A stretch of 22,937 nucleotides of DNA from Gammaproteobacteria bacterium. GTDB taxonomy: Bacteria; Pseudomonadota; Gammaproteobacteria; J044. Under the pieces are notes generated by a model. It had not been told where the DNA came from. It did not search any database and saw nothing but the letters and a program-made list of their open reading frames with translations. The stretch lies in the NCBI GenBank assembly GCA_003696465.1, contig RFHG01000367.1, positions 1 to 22,937 of the forward strand. The letters are read 5' to 3'. Position 1 is the first letter of the stretch; each line of letters opens with the position of its first letter. The position numbers and the translations under genes were made by a program. Below, one piece after another: positions 1-7,091 of the stretch.

Positions 1-924
1 AAGGTGCTGACCAACCATGACCTCGAACGCATGGTGGACACCAGCGACGAATGGATTACCGAGCGCACGGGTATCCGCAAGCGGCATATCGCCGAAGAGG
101 GGCAGACCACCTGCGATCTTGCCGAGCAGGCGGCGCGCGCCGCGCTGGAGGCAGCCGGGGTGGATGCTGCCGAGCTGGATCTCATCATCGTCGCCACCAC
201 CACCCCCGACAAGGTCTTCCCCAGTACGGCCTGCCTGCTGCAGGAGCGGCTTGGCAATCACGGTGCTGCGGCCTTTGATGTGCAGGCGGTCTGCACCGGA
301 TTCGTCTATGCACTGGGCGTGGCGGACAAGTTCTTCCGTACGGGCAGTGCACGCAAGGCGCTGGTGGTCGGTGCGGAGACGCTCTCGCGCATCATCGACT
401 GGACCGACCGCAGCACCTGTGTCCTGTTTGGTGATGGCGCCGGTGCCGTGGTGCTGGAGGCCAGCGACGAGCCGGGCATCCTCTCCACCCACCTGCATGC
501 CGATGGCAGCTACCAGCATTTGCTGGAAGTGCCCTGGGGCGTCTCCAACGGCTACGAGAAGATCCAGGACGGCGAGGCCTTCATCCACATGAAGGGTAAC
601 GAGGTGTTCAAGATCGCCGTCAACACGCTGGGGCGCATCGTCGACGAGACGTTGGCTGCAAATGACCTGGAAAAGACCGACATCGACTGGCTGATTCCGC
701 ACCAGGCAAACATTCGCATCATCCAGGCCACCGCGCGCAAGCTGAGCATGTCCATGGATCATGTGGTGGTCACCGTCGATGAGCATGGCAACACCTCGGC
801 GGCCTCCATACCCATGGCCTTTGACAGCGCAGTGCGTGCGGGACGGATCCAGCGTGGAGAGCTGCTGCTGATGGAGGCCTTTGGTGGCGGATTTACCTGG
901 GGCTCGGCGCTCTTGCGCTACTGA
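1..924 (+). CDS. fabH: beta-ketoacyl-ACP synthase III (FabH), 5' end cut off by window
   Basis: The frame is open from base 1, so the true start lies upstream; about 10-20 N-terminal residues are probably missing. FabH condenses an acyl-CoA (usually acetyl-CoA) with malonyl-ACP to start type II fatty acid synthesis in the cytoplasm. The thiolase-fold catalytic triad is visible: Cys in AVCTGF (codon 292-294), His in IPHQAN (700-702) and Asn in GNTSAAS (790-792). The substrate-binding segment DEWITERTGI near the visible N-terminus is also typical. The gene is followed after 9 bases by a CYTH gene rather than by fabD/fabG, so it is not in the usual plsX-fabH-fabD cluster, at least on this side. 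It could be a specialised paralogue, but the triad is intact. Confidence 0.95.
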   Translation, partial: KVLTNHDLERMVDTSDEWITERTGIRKRHIAEEGQTTCDLAEQAARAALEAAGVDAAELDLIIVATTTPDKVFPSTACLLQERLGNHGAAAFDVQAVCTGFVYALGVADKFFRTGSARKALVVGAETLSRIIDWTDRSTCVLFGDGAGAVVLEASDEPGILSTHLHADGSYQHLLEVPWGVSNGYEKIQDGEAFIHMKGNEVFKIAVNTLGRIVDETLAANDLEKTDIDWLIPHQANIRIIQATARKLSMSMDHVVVTVDEHGNTSAASIPMAFDSAVRAGRIQRGELLLMEAFGGGFTWGSALLRY

Positions 925-933
925 TTCCAGGCC

Positions 934-1479
934 ATGGGCACGGAGATCGAGCGCAAGTTCCTTGTCCGTGACGACCGCTGGCGCCGCGAGCCGGTGATCC
1001 GGCGTATCGAATACCGGCAGGGCTGGCTGGCCAGCGATCCGGCCTGTTCCATCCGCATCCGCGTGTCCGACGAGGATGCCTTTCTCAATATCAAGGGCAC
1101 GACCATCGGCGTGCAGCGGCTCGAGTTCGAGTACCCGCTGCCGCGCGAGGATGCCCTGACCCTGCTCGACCAGCTGTGCACGGGGCCGCAGATCGAGAAG
1201 ACGCGCCATTGCATCCGGGTGGCCGACCATGTCTGGGAGGTGGACGAGTTCCACGGCGCCAATGCCGGGCTGGTAGTGGCCGAGATCGAGCTGGAGGATC
1301 CGGACGAGCCGTTCGAGCGCCCGTCGTGGCTGGGCGAAGAGGTCTCGCACGATGCCCGCTACTACAATACCTGCCTCGCGCGGCACCCGTGGTCCGAGTG
1401 GACCGACGCCGAACGGGGGCTTGCAAGCGAACACGATTCCGGTATCGTTGATGACAACGCCGGAAACAATCCCAACTAA
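934..1479 (+). CDS. CYTH domain protein (triphosphate tunnel metalloenzyme)
   Basis: 181 residues. The N-terminus MGTEIERKFLV carries the family signature ExExK (E4, E6, K8), which coordinates metal and triphosphate in the beta-barrel tunnel of CYTH enzymes. Further charged strands follow, such as SIRIRVSDEDAFLNIKG and the acidic VVAEIELEDPDEPFE. Family members are inorganic triphosphatases, thiamine triphosphatases or class IV adenylate cyclases; short bacterial proteins of this shape are most often inorganic triphosphatases, but the substrate cannot be read from sequence. The last ~25 residues look like a disordered tail beyond the domain. It starts 9 bases after fabH and stops 3 bases before the next gene, so the three genes are probably co-transcribed. 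No strong ribosome site is visible. Confidence 0.85.
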   Translation: MGTEIERKFLVRDDRWRREPVIRRIEYRQGWLASDPACSIRIRVSDEDAFLNIKGTTIGVQRLEFEYPLPREDALTLLDQLCTGPQIEKTRHCIRVADHVWEVDEFHGANAGLVVAEIELEDPDEPFERPSWLGEEVSHDARYYNTCLARHPWSEWTDAERGLASEHDSGIVDDNAGNNPN

Positions 1480-1482
1480 AAC

Positions 1483-2145
1483 ATGACGACACGCGTATTG
1501 CTGGTTGACGACCACGACATCGTCCGTGAAGGGGTCGGCCTGCTGTTGCAGGAGCGTGGCCGCTCCCTGGGCATCGAGGTGGTCGCCCTGCTGTCCACCG
1601 CCGAGGAGGCACTCGACTTCGTGCGCAGGGAGCCGGTGGATGTGGTCTTCCTCGATCTGCGGCTCCCCGGCATGCCCGGTGAGGAGGCGGTGCGTCGCCT
1701 GCTAGCCATCCGTCCCGAACTGCGCATCCTCATGCTCTCCGGCACTGCCTCGGGGCCACTGCCCAGGCGGGTGCTCAACGACGGAGCGGTGGGCTACCTG
1801 ACCAAGGGCAGCGGTATCGACGAGATGATCAAAGCGGTGCAGACCGTCATGACGGGCGGACGCTATATCAGTCAGGAGGTCGCGGCCGATCTCGTCTTCT
1901 CCGATCTGCCCGGCAGCGCCAGTGAAATGGCCAGTCAACTGTCCAATCGCGAGCTGCAGATTCTCCGCCTTCTAGCTGAAGGCCTGACGCCGAAAGAGAT
2001 TGCCAGCCAGCTCAACCTCAGTCCACAGACGGTCAGCACCTACAAGAAACGGCTGAATCAGAAGCTCAACACGCGTACCACCGTCGATCTCCTGCGTGTG
2101 GCCATGGAATACGGGCTCATCGAGCAGCCGGGGCAGGGTTGCTGA
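1483..2145 (+). CDS. NarL/FixJ-type response regulator, GacA/UvrY-like
   Basis: 220 residues. The N-terminal receiver domain has the acidic pair D9-D10, phospho-acceptor D58 (VVFLDLRLPG), the switch serine in LMLSGT and the lysine in GYLTKGS. The C-terminal LuxR-type helix-turn-helix spans about 150-210 (LSNRELQILRLLAEG then PKEIASQLNLSPQTVSTYKK). No sensor kinase gene is adjacent. Two things suggest a GacA/UvrY/SirA orthologue, which would respond to a BarA/GacS kinase and drive Csr/Rsm small RNAs: its place upstream of uvrC and pgsA, as uvrY in E. coli and gacA in Pseudomonas, and the stretch GYLTKGSGIDEM followed by GGRYIS, which resembles GacA. Against it, a glycosylase gene separates it from uvrC. 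The general call is firm; the orthology is inference. Confidence 0.92.
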   Translation: MTTRVLLVDDHDIVREGVGLLLQERGRSLGIEVVALLSTAEEALDFVRREPVDVVFLDLRLPGMPGEEAVRRLLAIRPELRILMLSGTASGPLPRRVLNDGAVGYLTKGSGIDEMIKAVQTVMTGGRYISQEVAADLVFSDLPGSASEMASQLSNRELQILRLLAEGLTPKEIASQLNLSPQTVSTYKKRLNQKLNTRTTVDLLRVAMEYGLIEQPGQGC

Positions 2146-2187
2146 TTTCTCGTCAGACGCCGTCCCTTGTTGCGGTATCATGGGCTC

Positions 2188-2847
2188 ATGAACGCAAGCA
2201 CACAGTCAGCTGAATCCACCTTTGATGCTCAGTGCCGCCGCTGCCCGCGGCTGGCAAGCCATCTGGATGCAGTGAAGGCAGAATACCCGGACTATTTCTG
2301 CGCACCGGTACCACCGTTCGGTGAAGATGCTGCACGCCTGCTGGTCGTGGGCCTGGCCCCGGGCAAGCACGGTGCCAATGCCAGTGGCCGGCCGTTTACC
2401 GGTGATCATGCCGGCATCCTCCTGTACGAGACCCTGCATCGGCATGGCTTTGCCAGCCGCCCGGTGTCCGAGCATGCCGGGGACGGGCTTCGGCTCCATG
2501 ATTGCAGAATCACCAACGCCGTGAAGTGTCTGCCGCCGGAAAACAAGCCCACGACAGACGAGATCCGAAACTGCAATCCCTTTCTGGCCCGGGAGCTGGC
2601 AGGGCTTGAGGCGGGCAGTGTGGTGCTGGCCCTGGGCAGTATTGCGCACAATGCCGTCCTGCGTGCGCTGGGTCTGAAGCAGGCATCGGCCCGCTTCGGC
2701 CATGCGGCAGAACATGCCCTGCCCGGGGAGCTGACCCTGCTCGACTCCTACCACTGCAGCCGCTACAACACCCAGACCCGCCGCCTGACACCGGAGATGT
2801 TCGACGCGGTATTCGCCCGCGCCCGCAGCCTGCTCGAAGAGGGTTGA
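2188..2847 (+). CDS. uracil-DNA glycosylase, family 5 (UdgB type)
   Basis: 219 residues from ATG 2188. In-frame TTG codons at 2167 and 2170 would add a short N-terminal extension without family character. The enzyme removes uracil from DNA to start base excision repair. Residues 55-73 hold GLAPGKHGAN...GRPFTGD, the family 5 form of the first UDG motif, which lacks the usual activating Asp/Asn. SYHCSRYNTQT (187-197, H189) is the second motif; most members have HPS where this has HCS. C16, C19, C114 and C129 match the 4Fe-4S cysteines of families 4 and 5. It lies between the response regulator and uvrC, which begins 4 bases after its stop, so it sits in a repair operon. No Shine-Dalgarno is visible before the start; a TATCAT box at 2176-2181 is close enough to suggest a leaderless message. 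Confidence 0.88.
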   Translation: MNASTQSAESTFDAQCRRCPRLASHLDAVKAEYPDYFCAPVPPFGEDAARLLVVGLAPGKHGANASGRPFTGDHAGILLYETLHRHGFASRPVSEHAGDGLRLHDCRITNAVKCLPPENKPTTDEIRNCNPFLARELAGLEAGSVVLALGSIAHNAVLRALGLKQASARFGHAAEHALPGELTLLDSYHCSRYNTQTRRLTPEMFDAVFARARSLLEEG

Positions 2848-2851
2848 TCCC

Positions 2852-4684
2852 GTGCCGGCGTCCAGCCAGCAGGCAGGCTTTGACCCCAAGGCCTTTCTTG
2901 CCACCCTGACTTCGCGTCCCGGGGTCTATCGCATGATTGGCGAGGGCGGAAAGCTCCTCTATGTGGGCAAGGCGCGCAATCTGAAAAAGCGCGTGGCGAG
3001 CTATTTCCGCACTCAGCACCCGAGCCCGCGTATCCGCAGCATGGTGGCACAGATCCGCGACATCGAGATCACGGTCACGCATACCGAAGCCGAGGCCCTG
3101 ATTCTCGAGAACAACCTCATCAAGGAACACCGACCGCGCTACAACATCCTGCTGCGGGACGACAAGAGTTATCCCTGGATACAGGTCACTACCGACGATG
3201 CCTTTCCCCGTCTGGGGTTCCATCGCGGCGCACGCAAGCGCGGCAGCCGCTATTTCGGCCCCTATCCGAGTGCGGGTGCCGTGCGTGAGACGCTCAATCT
3301 GCTGCAGAAGCTGTTTCGCGTGCGCCAGTGCGAGGACAGTTTCTTCCGCAATCGCTCCCGTCCCTGCCTGCAATACCAGATCGAGCGTTGCACCGCACCC
3401 TGCGTGGGGCTGATCTCCGAACAGGCCTATCGTGCCGACATCGACAACGCCATTCGCTTTCTCGAGGGCAAGAGCGAACAGATCATTCATCAGCTGGTAG
3501 AGCGCATGGAACAGGCCGCCGCCGAGCTGAGATTCGAAGAAGCGGCCCGCTATCGTGACCAGATCGAGCAGCTGCGCCGTATCACTGATCGCCAGTCGAT
3601 CAGCGGAGAGATCCGCGATGTGGATGTCATTGCCTGTGCTCAGGGCGCCGGGATCACCTGCGTGCAGGTATTCACCGTTCGCGCCGGCAATGTGCTGGGT
3701 AACCGCAACTATTTCCCGGACAACGCCGAGGGGCTGGAGCCCGGCGAGGTGCTGGAGGCCTTCCTCGGGCAGTATTATCTGGAGCGCCTGCTTCCGGACG
3801 AGTTGCTGCTGAGCCACGAGCCGCCGGGACAGGCGGTTCTCGAACAGGCCTTTTCCGAACGCCGGGGGCGGCGTGTGCGCATCACGTCCCGGGTACGCAA
3901 GGACCGTGCGCGCTGGCTTGAACTGGCTGTCAGCAATGCCGAGCAGGCGCTGGCTGCCCGCATCGATTCGCGCGCCGGTATGCTGGCGCGTTTCGAGGCC
4001 CTGCAGGAGGCACTGGATCTTCCCGAGCTGCCGCAGCGTCTGGAGTGTTTCGATATCAGCCATACCGGCGGCGAGGAGACCGTGGCCTCCTGCGTGGTGT
4101 TCAATTCCCGGGGGCCGGTCAAGTCCGACTATCGACGCTTCAATATCCGGGACATCGAGCCCGGCGACGACTATGCCGCCATGCGGCAGGCCCTGATGCG
4201 GCGCTATACGCGGGTCCGGAAGGGAGAAGGGCAGCTGCCGGACATCCTCTTCATCGATGGCGGCCGTGGCCAGCTCAACCAGGCCCTGGCGGTGCTGGAG
4301 GAACTCCAGATCGAGGGCGTGACGGTGGTCGGAATCACCAAGGGCGAGGGTCGCCGCCCCGAACTGGACACCCTGCGGTTGAGCGACCGCAGTGAGCCCA
4401 CTATACTGCCGCCCGACTCTCCGGCACTGCACCTGGTACAGCAGATCCGCGACGAGGCGCACCGCTTTGCCATCACCGGGCATCGCCAGCGTCGTGCACG
4501 CAAGCGCAGTACCTCGCCCCTGGAGGGGATCGAGGGGCTGGGGCCAAAGCGACGGCAGAGCCTGCTCAAGCACTTTGGTGGCCTGCAGGGCGTGATGCGG
4601 GCCAGCCGCGACGAACTGGCCAAGGTGCCCGGCATCAGTGTCAGACTGGCTGAACGCATCCATGAACGGCTGCACGAGGATTGA
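2852..4684 (+). CDS. uvrC: excinuclease ABC subunit C
   Basis: 610 residues, the usual length. UvrC makes both incisions around a lesion marked by UvrB in nucleotide excision repair. Domains in order: GIY-YIG nuclease (about 20-100; GVYRMIGEGGKLLYVGKARN) for the 3' cut; a cysteine set C160, C172, C180, C184 with the spacing of the 4Fe-4S cluster described for E. coli UvrC; the UVR helix pair (EEAARYRDQIEQLRRI) that binds UvrB; an RNase H-like nuclease (CFDISHTGGEETVASCVVF, then FIDGGRGQLNQA, then HRFAITGHR) for the 5' cut; and a C-terminal helix-hairpin-helix pair (LEGIEGLGPKRRQSLL, VPGISVRLAERI). GTG start at 2852, preceded by GAAGAGGG at 2836-2843, which lies inside the end of the glycosylase gene. 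Catalytic motifs look complete. Confidence 0.98.
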   Translation: MPASSQQAGFDPKAFLATLTSRPGVYRMIGEGGKLLYVGKARNLKKRVASYFRTQHPSPRIRSMVAQIRDIEITVTHTEAEALILENNLIKEHRPRYNILLRDDKSYPWIQVTTDDAFPRLGFHRGARKRGSRYFGPYPSAGAVRETLNLLQKLFRVRQCEDSFFRNRSRPCLQYQIERCTAPCVGLISEQAYRADIDNAIRFLEGKSEQIIHQLVERMEQAAAELRFEEAARYRDQIEQLRRITDRQSISGEIRDVDVIACAQGAGITCVQVFTVRAGNVLGNRNYFPDNAEGLEPGEVLEAFLGQYYLERLLPDELLLSHEPPGQAVLEQAFSERRGRRVRITSRVRKDRARWLELAVSNAEQALAARIDSRAGMLARFEALQEALDLPELPQRLECFDISHTGGEETVASCVVFNSRGPVKSDYRRFNIRDIEPGDDYAAMRQALMRRYTRVRKGEGQLPDILFIDGGRGQLNQALAVLEELQIEGVTVVGITKGEGRRPELDTLRLSDRSEPTILPPDSPALHLVQQIRDEAHRFAITGHRQRRARKRSTSPLEGIEGLGPKRRQSLLKHFGGLQGVMRASRDELAKVPGISVRLAERIHERLHED

Positions 4685-4699
4685 GGACCGTTGCCCGGC

Positions 4700-5269
4700 A
4701 TGATGAAAAAACTGCCCAACCTGCTGACCTGGCTGCGAATCCTCATGATTCCGCTGCTGGTGCTGGTCTTCTATCTGCCCTTCGAGTGGGCCCGGCCGGC
4801 CAGCTCGGTGCTGTTCGGGATCGCCGGCCTGACCGACTGGCTCGATGGCTACCTGGCCCGGCGCTGGCAGGTGACCAGCCGCTTTGGCGCCTTCCTCGAT
4901 CCGGTGGCGGACAAGCTGCTGGTGGCCACCGCCCTGGTCCTGCTGGTGGACGATGTCTCGGCATGGTGGATGACCCTGCCGGCCCTGGTCATCGTCAGCC
5001 GCGAGATTGCCATTTCCGCCCTGCGCGAATGGATGGCGGAGGTGGGGCAGCGCGCCCGGGTGGCCGTGTCCTGGCTGGGCAAGGTCAAGACCACGGCACA
5101 GATCGGAGCCCTGCTGTTCCTGCTCTTCAAGCTGCCTCTGCCCTGGGTGGGCATCGAGGTCTTTCCGCTTGGTGTCGTGCTGCTGTACGTGGCGGCCCTG
5201 CTCACGCTCTGGTCAATGGTCGATTACATGAAGGCCGCCTTCCCGTCCGCGGGCGGTACAGGGGACTGA
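4700..5269 (+). CDS. pgsA: CDP-diacylglycerol--glycerol-3-phosphate 3-phosphatidyltransferase
   Basis: 189 residues from ATG 4700. An in-frame TTG at 4691 and a second ATG at 4703 are alternatives; GAGGA at 4683-4687 lies 12 bases before 4700 and 3 before the TTG, so the start is not fully settled. The protein is an inner-membrane enzyme that forms phosphatidylglycerophosphate, the first committed step to phosphatidylglycerol and cardiolipin. The CDP-alcohol phosphotransferase motif D-x2-DG-x2-AR-x8-G-x3-D-x3-D is complete (D46, D49, G50, A53, R54, G63, D67, D71). Several hydrophobic segments flank it (about 12-28, 33-45, 75-90, 135-165). It starts 15 bases after uvrC, as in E. coli, and is followed by the tRNA cluster. 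Confidence 0.95.
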   Translation: MMKKLPNLLTWLRILMIPLLVLVFYLPFEWARPASSVLFGIAGLTDWLDGYLARRWQVTSRFGAFLDPVADKLLVATALVLLVDDVSAWWMTLPALVIVSREIAISALREWMAEVGQRARVAVSWLGKVKTTAQIGALLFLLFKLPLPWVGIEVFPLGVVLLYVAALLTLWSMVDYMKAAFPSAGGTGD

Positions 5270-5295
5270 GGCGGAAATTTTTTCCTGCAGGGGTG

Positions 5296-5323
5296 TTGAC
5301 ACAAGCCGCGCATTCCATAGAAT
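5296..5323 (+). promoter_or_regulatory. sigma-70 type promoter for tRNA-Gly
   Basis: TTGACA at 5296-5301 is a perfect -35 box. TAGAAT at 5318-5323 is a 5/6 match to -10, with a 16-base spacer. The predicted start near 5330 lies just before the tRNA, and the GC-rich discriminator (GCGGCC at 5326-5331) is the kind seen on stringently controlled stable-RNA promoters. Confidence 0.7.
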
Positions 5324-5336
5324 AAGCGGCCTCTAC

Positions 5337-5412
<76 letters not shown>

Positions 5413-5425
5413 GATACCGAAAAGG

Positions 5426-5450
5426 CCCCGGACCATGTCCGGGGTTTTTT
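5426..5450 (+). terminator. Rho-independent terminator after tRNA-Gly
   Basis: A perfect 8-bp stem CCCCGGAC (5426-5433) / GTCCGGGG (5437-5444) with a 3-base loop, followed by six T (5445-5450). It separates tRNA-Gly from the next two tRNAs, which therefore probably have their own promoter. Confidence 0.88.
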
Positions 5451-5459
5451 CGTGTCAGG

Positions 5460-5477
5460 GGGAATGCTATCATTCCC
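5460..5477 (+). promoter_or_regulatory. Probable extended -10 promoter for tRNA-Cys/tRNA-Leu inside an inverted repeat
   Basis: TGCTATCAT at 5465-5473 is an extended -10 (TGn plus TATCAT, 5/6), placed so that transcription would begin a few bases before tRNA-Cys. No good -35 box is seen; the region 17 bases upstream is the T-run of the preceding terminator. The -10 lies inside a perfect 7-bp inverted repeat, GGGAATG (5460-5466) and CATTCCC (5471-5477), with a 4-base loop. The promoter call rests on position and the TGn box; no protein can be assigned to the repeat. Confidence 0.45.
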
Positions 5478-5486
5478 GCCCCACGG

Positions 5487-5560
5487 GGCTGAGTGGCAGA
5501 GTGGTTATGCAGCGGCCTGCAAAGCCGTGTACCTCGGTTCGATTCCGGGCTCAGCCTCCA
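5487..5560 (+). tRNA. cysT: tRNA-Cys (GCA)
   Basis: 74 bases with encoded CCA (5558-5560). Acceptor stem GGCTGAG pairs with CTCAGCC (5550-5556). Anticodon loop CTGCAAA with GCA at 5519-5521. T arm contains GGTTCGATTCC. Discriminator T at 5557, as expected for cysteine tRNA. Confidence 0.96.
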
Positions 5561-5577
5561 TTTTCTTCAAGTCGCCC

Positions 5578-5664
5578 GCCCGGGTGGCGAAATTGGTAGA
5601 CGCAGGAGACTTAAAATCTCCCGGTGGTGACACCGTGCCGGTTCGAGCCCGGCCCCGGGCACCA
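5578..5664 (+). tRNA. leuZ: tRNA-Leu (TAA)
   Basis: 87 bases with the long variable arm of a class II tRNA and encoded CCA (5662-5664). Acceptor stem GCCCGGG (5578-5584) pairs with CCCGGGC (5654-5660); discriminator A at 5661. Anticodon arm GGAGA-CTTAAAA-TCTCC with TAA at 5612-5614. It lies 17 bases after tRNA-Cys and is probably co-transcribed with it. Confidence 0.96.
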
Positions 5665-5811
5665 TGCGGGCCGACGACAATCCTGTGTCATTGCGGTAAA
5701 CTTTGCGCAGAGTCTACCGGGTGGCTCTTGAATCCTCGTTCGCGCGATCCCACCTCGTGCCAAGAGGGACAAGCACGGCCCGTTTCCATTTCCTAAAGCC
5801 AGGAGTCTGCG
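5665..5811. other. Non-coding gap between tRNA-Leu and the broken coiled-coil gene
   Basis: 147 bases without a convincing gene. A weak promoter-like pair, ACGACA (5674-5679) and TAAACT (5697-5702) with a 17-base spacer, is 4/6 at each box and could serve the downstream reading frame. No clear terminator is seen after tRNA-Leu. Confidence 0.3.
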
Positions 5812-6108
5812 ATGAGTGTCGATATCGAACAGGAAATTGCCCGTCTTGAGGCGCGTCGCCAGGAAAACTGCTAGCGCATCGAGGAACTGCGCGAACGCAT
5901 CAAGGGAAAGACCGAGGCGCTGCAGCGCGAATTCGAGCGCGACATCGAGGATCTCGAGCAGCACTGCAAGGAAATCGACGCACGTATCCACCAGCTGCGC
6001 GAGAAGGATGCCGATGCCTGGGAAGACGACAACTTCCTTACTGCCCTGCATGAAATCTTCGACGAGATCGGCGAGCGGATCGACCACCTGTTCAGTCGCG
6101 CCGGCTAG
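5812..6108 (+). pseudogene. Small coiled-coil protein gene interrupted by an in-frame amber codon
   Basis: ATG 5812 has an excellent ribosome site, AGGAG at 5801-5805, 6 bases upstream. The frame runs 98 codons to TAG 6106-6108, but codon 21 (5872-5874) is TAG. Before it reads MSVDIEQEIARLEARRQENC; after it, 77 codons continue with no further stop and the same composition: heptad-like, rich in Glu, Arg and Leu (RIEELRERIKGK, LEQHCKEIDARIHQL), ending in an amphipathic ALHEIFDEIGERIDHLF. No ATG, GTG or TTG restart is present soon after the amber codon. CAG to TAG is a single transition and Gln would suit the helix, so a recent nonsense mutation or a sequencing error is most likely. I do not recognise the family. 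A strong terminator follows at 6134, which supports a once real transcription unit. Confidence 0.65.
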
Positions 6109-6133
6109 GTCGGCAGGTTAATCGATCATGCAG

Positions 6134-6164
6134 GCGGGCCACCGGCAACGGTGGCCCGCTTTTT
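6134..6164 (+). terminator. Rho-independent terminator after the broken coiled-coil gene
   Basis: GCGGGCCACC (6134-6143) pairs perfectly with GGTGGCCCGC (6150-6159). The loop bases add a G-C pair closing a GCAA (GNRA) tetraloop, and five T follow (6160-6164). The T-run reaches the stop codon of arnD on the other strand. On the minus strand no T-run follows, so it acts for the plus strand. Confidence 0.85.
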
Positions 6165-7066
6165 CATGGGCCCTGCAGCGCAAGCACGCCGGATCGGCCC
6201 TCGACCTCGCCAAACACGATTGGATGTCGGGGCAAGGCGTTACGGTCGAGGCTGCGGGCCAGGGTGCCCAGACTGCCGATACGGCAGCCGCGTTCCTTCC
6301 AGGTCGTGAGCAGACGGTCCAGAAAGCCGATGTAGGCCATGCCCTCGAGTTCGGCATGCAGGGTGAACACATGGCCCGTTTCCGGCGTGTCTGCACGCGC
6401 AGAGAGGTCCAGCACGGCCTCATGGGCGTTGTCCGCGGTGATGCCTTCCCGCCCCACCAGTTCATCGAGGGTGGGCAGGGTGGTGGGCAGCTGGGGGGTC
6501 TGGAAGTCACGACCATCCAGGCTCGGGAGGAAGGGGTGGCGGCCACGGGTGTCGCTGGCGTGTACAAGGCCCCAGCGGTCCTGCAGTGCCAGTGCATGGG
6601 CATTGATCTGCCAGCCGGCGGCCCCGAAGCAGAGCGGTTCCTCATCGAAGATGCGCGTGAAGGCTGCGCGGGCCCGTTCCATTTCCCTTTCGGTCCAGGC
6701 CGCGTCACGGCGGGTGACGAAGTCCTGCCAGCGCACATGATCCCAGGTGTGGATGCCGACCTCGAAGCCGGCCCGGCGAACCGCCTGCATGACCGTGGCT
6801 CCGCGTCGGCCGATGTCCGGTCCCGGCAGCAGCACGCCGTACATCAGCGTCTTCAGGCCGTAGTTGCTGGCCACCGAGGTGCGTCGTACCTTGCTCAGGA
6901 AGCCGGGGCGAAAGATGCGGCGCAGGGCACGGCCGGTATGGTCGGGCCCGAGGCTGAACAGGAAGGTGGCATCGACCGCATGGCGCTGCAGCAGATTGAC
7001 CAGCGGCGGCACGCCCTCCAGCGTGCCGCGCAGGGTGTCGACATCGATCTTGAGGCTGATGCGCAT
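6164..7066 (-). CDS. arnD: 4-deoxy-4-formamido-L-arabinose-phosphoundecaprenol deformylase
   Basis: 300 residues from ATG 7066; the frame extends further upstream but overlaps the previous gene and MRISLKIDVDT is the family start. ArnD removes the formyl group from undecaprenyl-phosphate-Ara4FN on the cytoplasmic side, making the donor for lipid A modification. It is a NodB-type polysaccharide deacetylase: motif 1 IDVDT (D8, D10), motif 2 HTWDH (H106, H110), then FGAAGWQ. The block FLFSLGPDHTGRA and the block LMYGVLLPGPDIGRR are diagnostic of ArnD. It begins 25 bases after the decarboxylase gene stops and is the last gene of the operon. The stop overlaps the T-run of the convergent terminator; no separate minus-strand terminator is seen. 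Confidence 0.94.
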   Translation of the reverse strand: MRISLKIDVDTLRGTLEGVPPLVNLLQRHAVDATFLFSLGPDHTGRALRRIFRPGFLSKVRRTSVASNYGLKTLMYGVLLPGPDIGRRGATVMQAVRRAGFEVGIHTWDHVRWQDFVTRRDAAWTEREMERARAAFTRIFDEEPLCFGAAGWQINAHALALQDRWGLVHASDTRGRHPFLPSLDGRDFQTPQLPTTLPTLDELVGREGITADNAHEAVLDLSARADTPETGHVFTLHAELEGMAYIGFLDRLLTTWKERGCRIGSLGTLARSLDRNALPRHPIVFGEVEGRSGVLALQGP

Positions 7067-7091
7067 GGGATCGATGTCGCCGCTGCGGCGG

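Noticed and set aside
2510..4675. Long open frame of 721 codons antisense to uvrC
   Set aside because: UvrC on the plus strand has every family motif. The antisense product has no recognisable motif and a composition typical of mirrored GC-rich coding DNA.
5250..5284. Possible terminator after pgsA (G-rich stretch then ATTTTTT)
   Set aside because: Only a 5-bp TCCGC/GCGGA stem with a loop of about 20 bases can be drawn, too weak to call.
5872..5874. Genome-wide recoding of TAG (for example pyrrolysine) to explain the internal amber codon
   Set aside because: TAG is used as the final stop of the same reading frame (6106-6108), of the csiV-like gene (13184-13186) and of the Crp-type gene (20321-20323), so it is an ordinary stop here.
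5611..6087. Minus-strand frame of 158 codons opposite the broken coiled-coil gene
   Set aside because: It runs into tRNA-Leu and has no ribosome site, whereas the plus-strand frame has AGGAG at proper spacing and a terminator after it.
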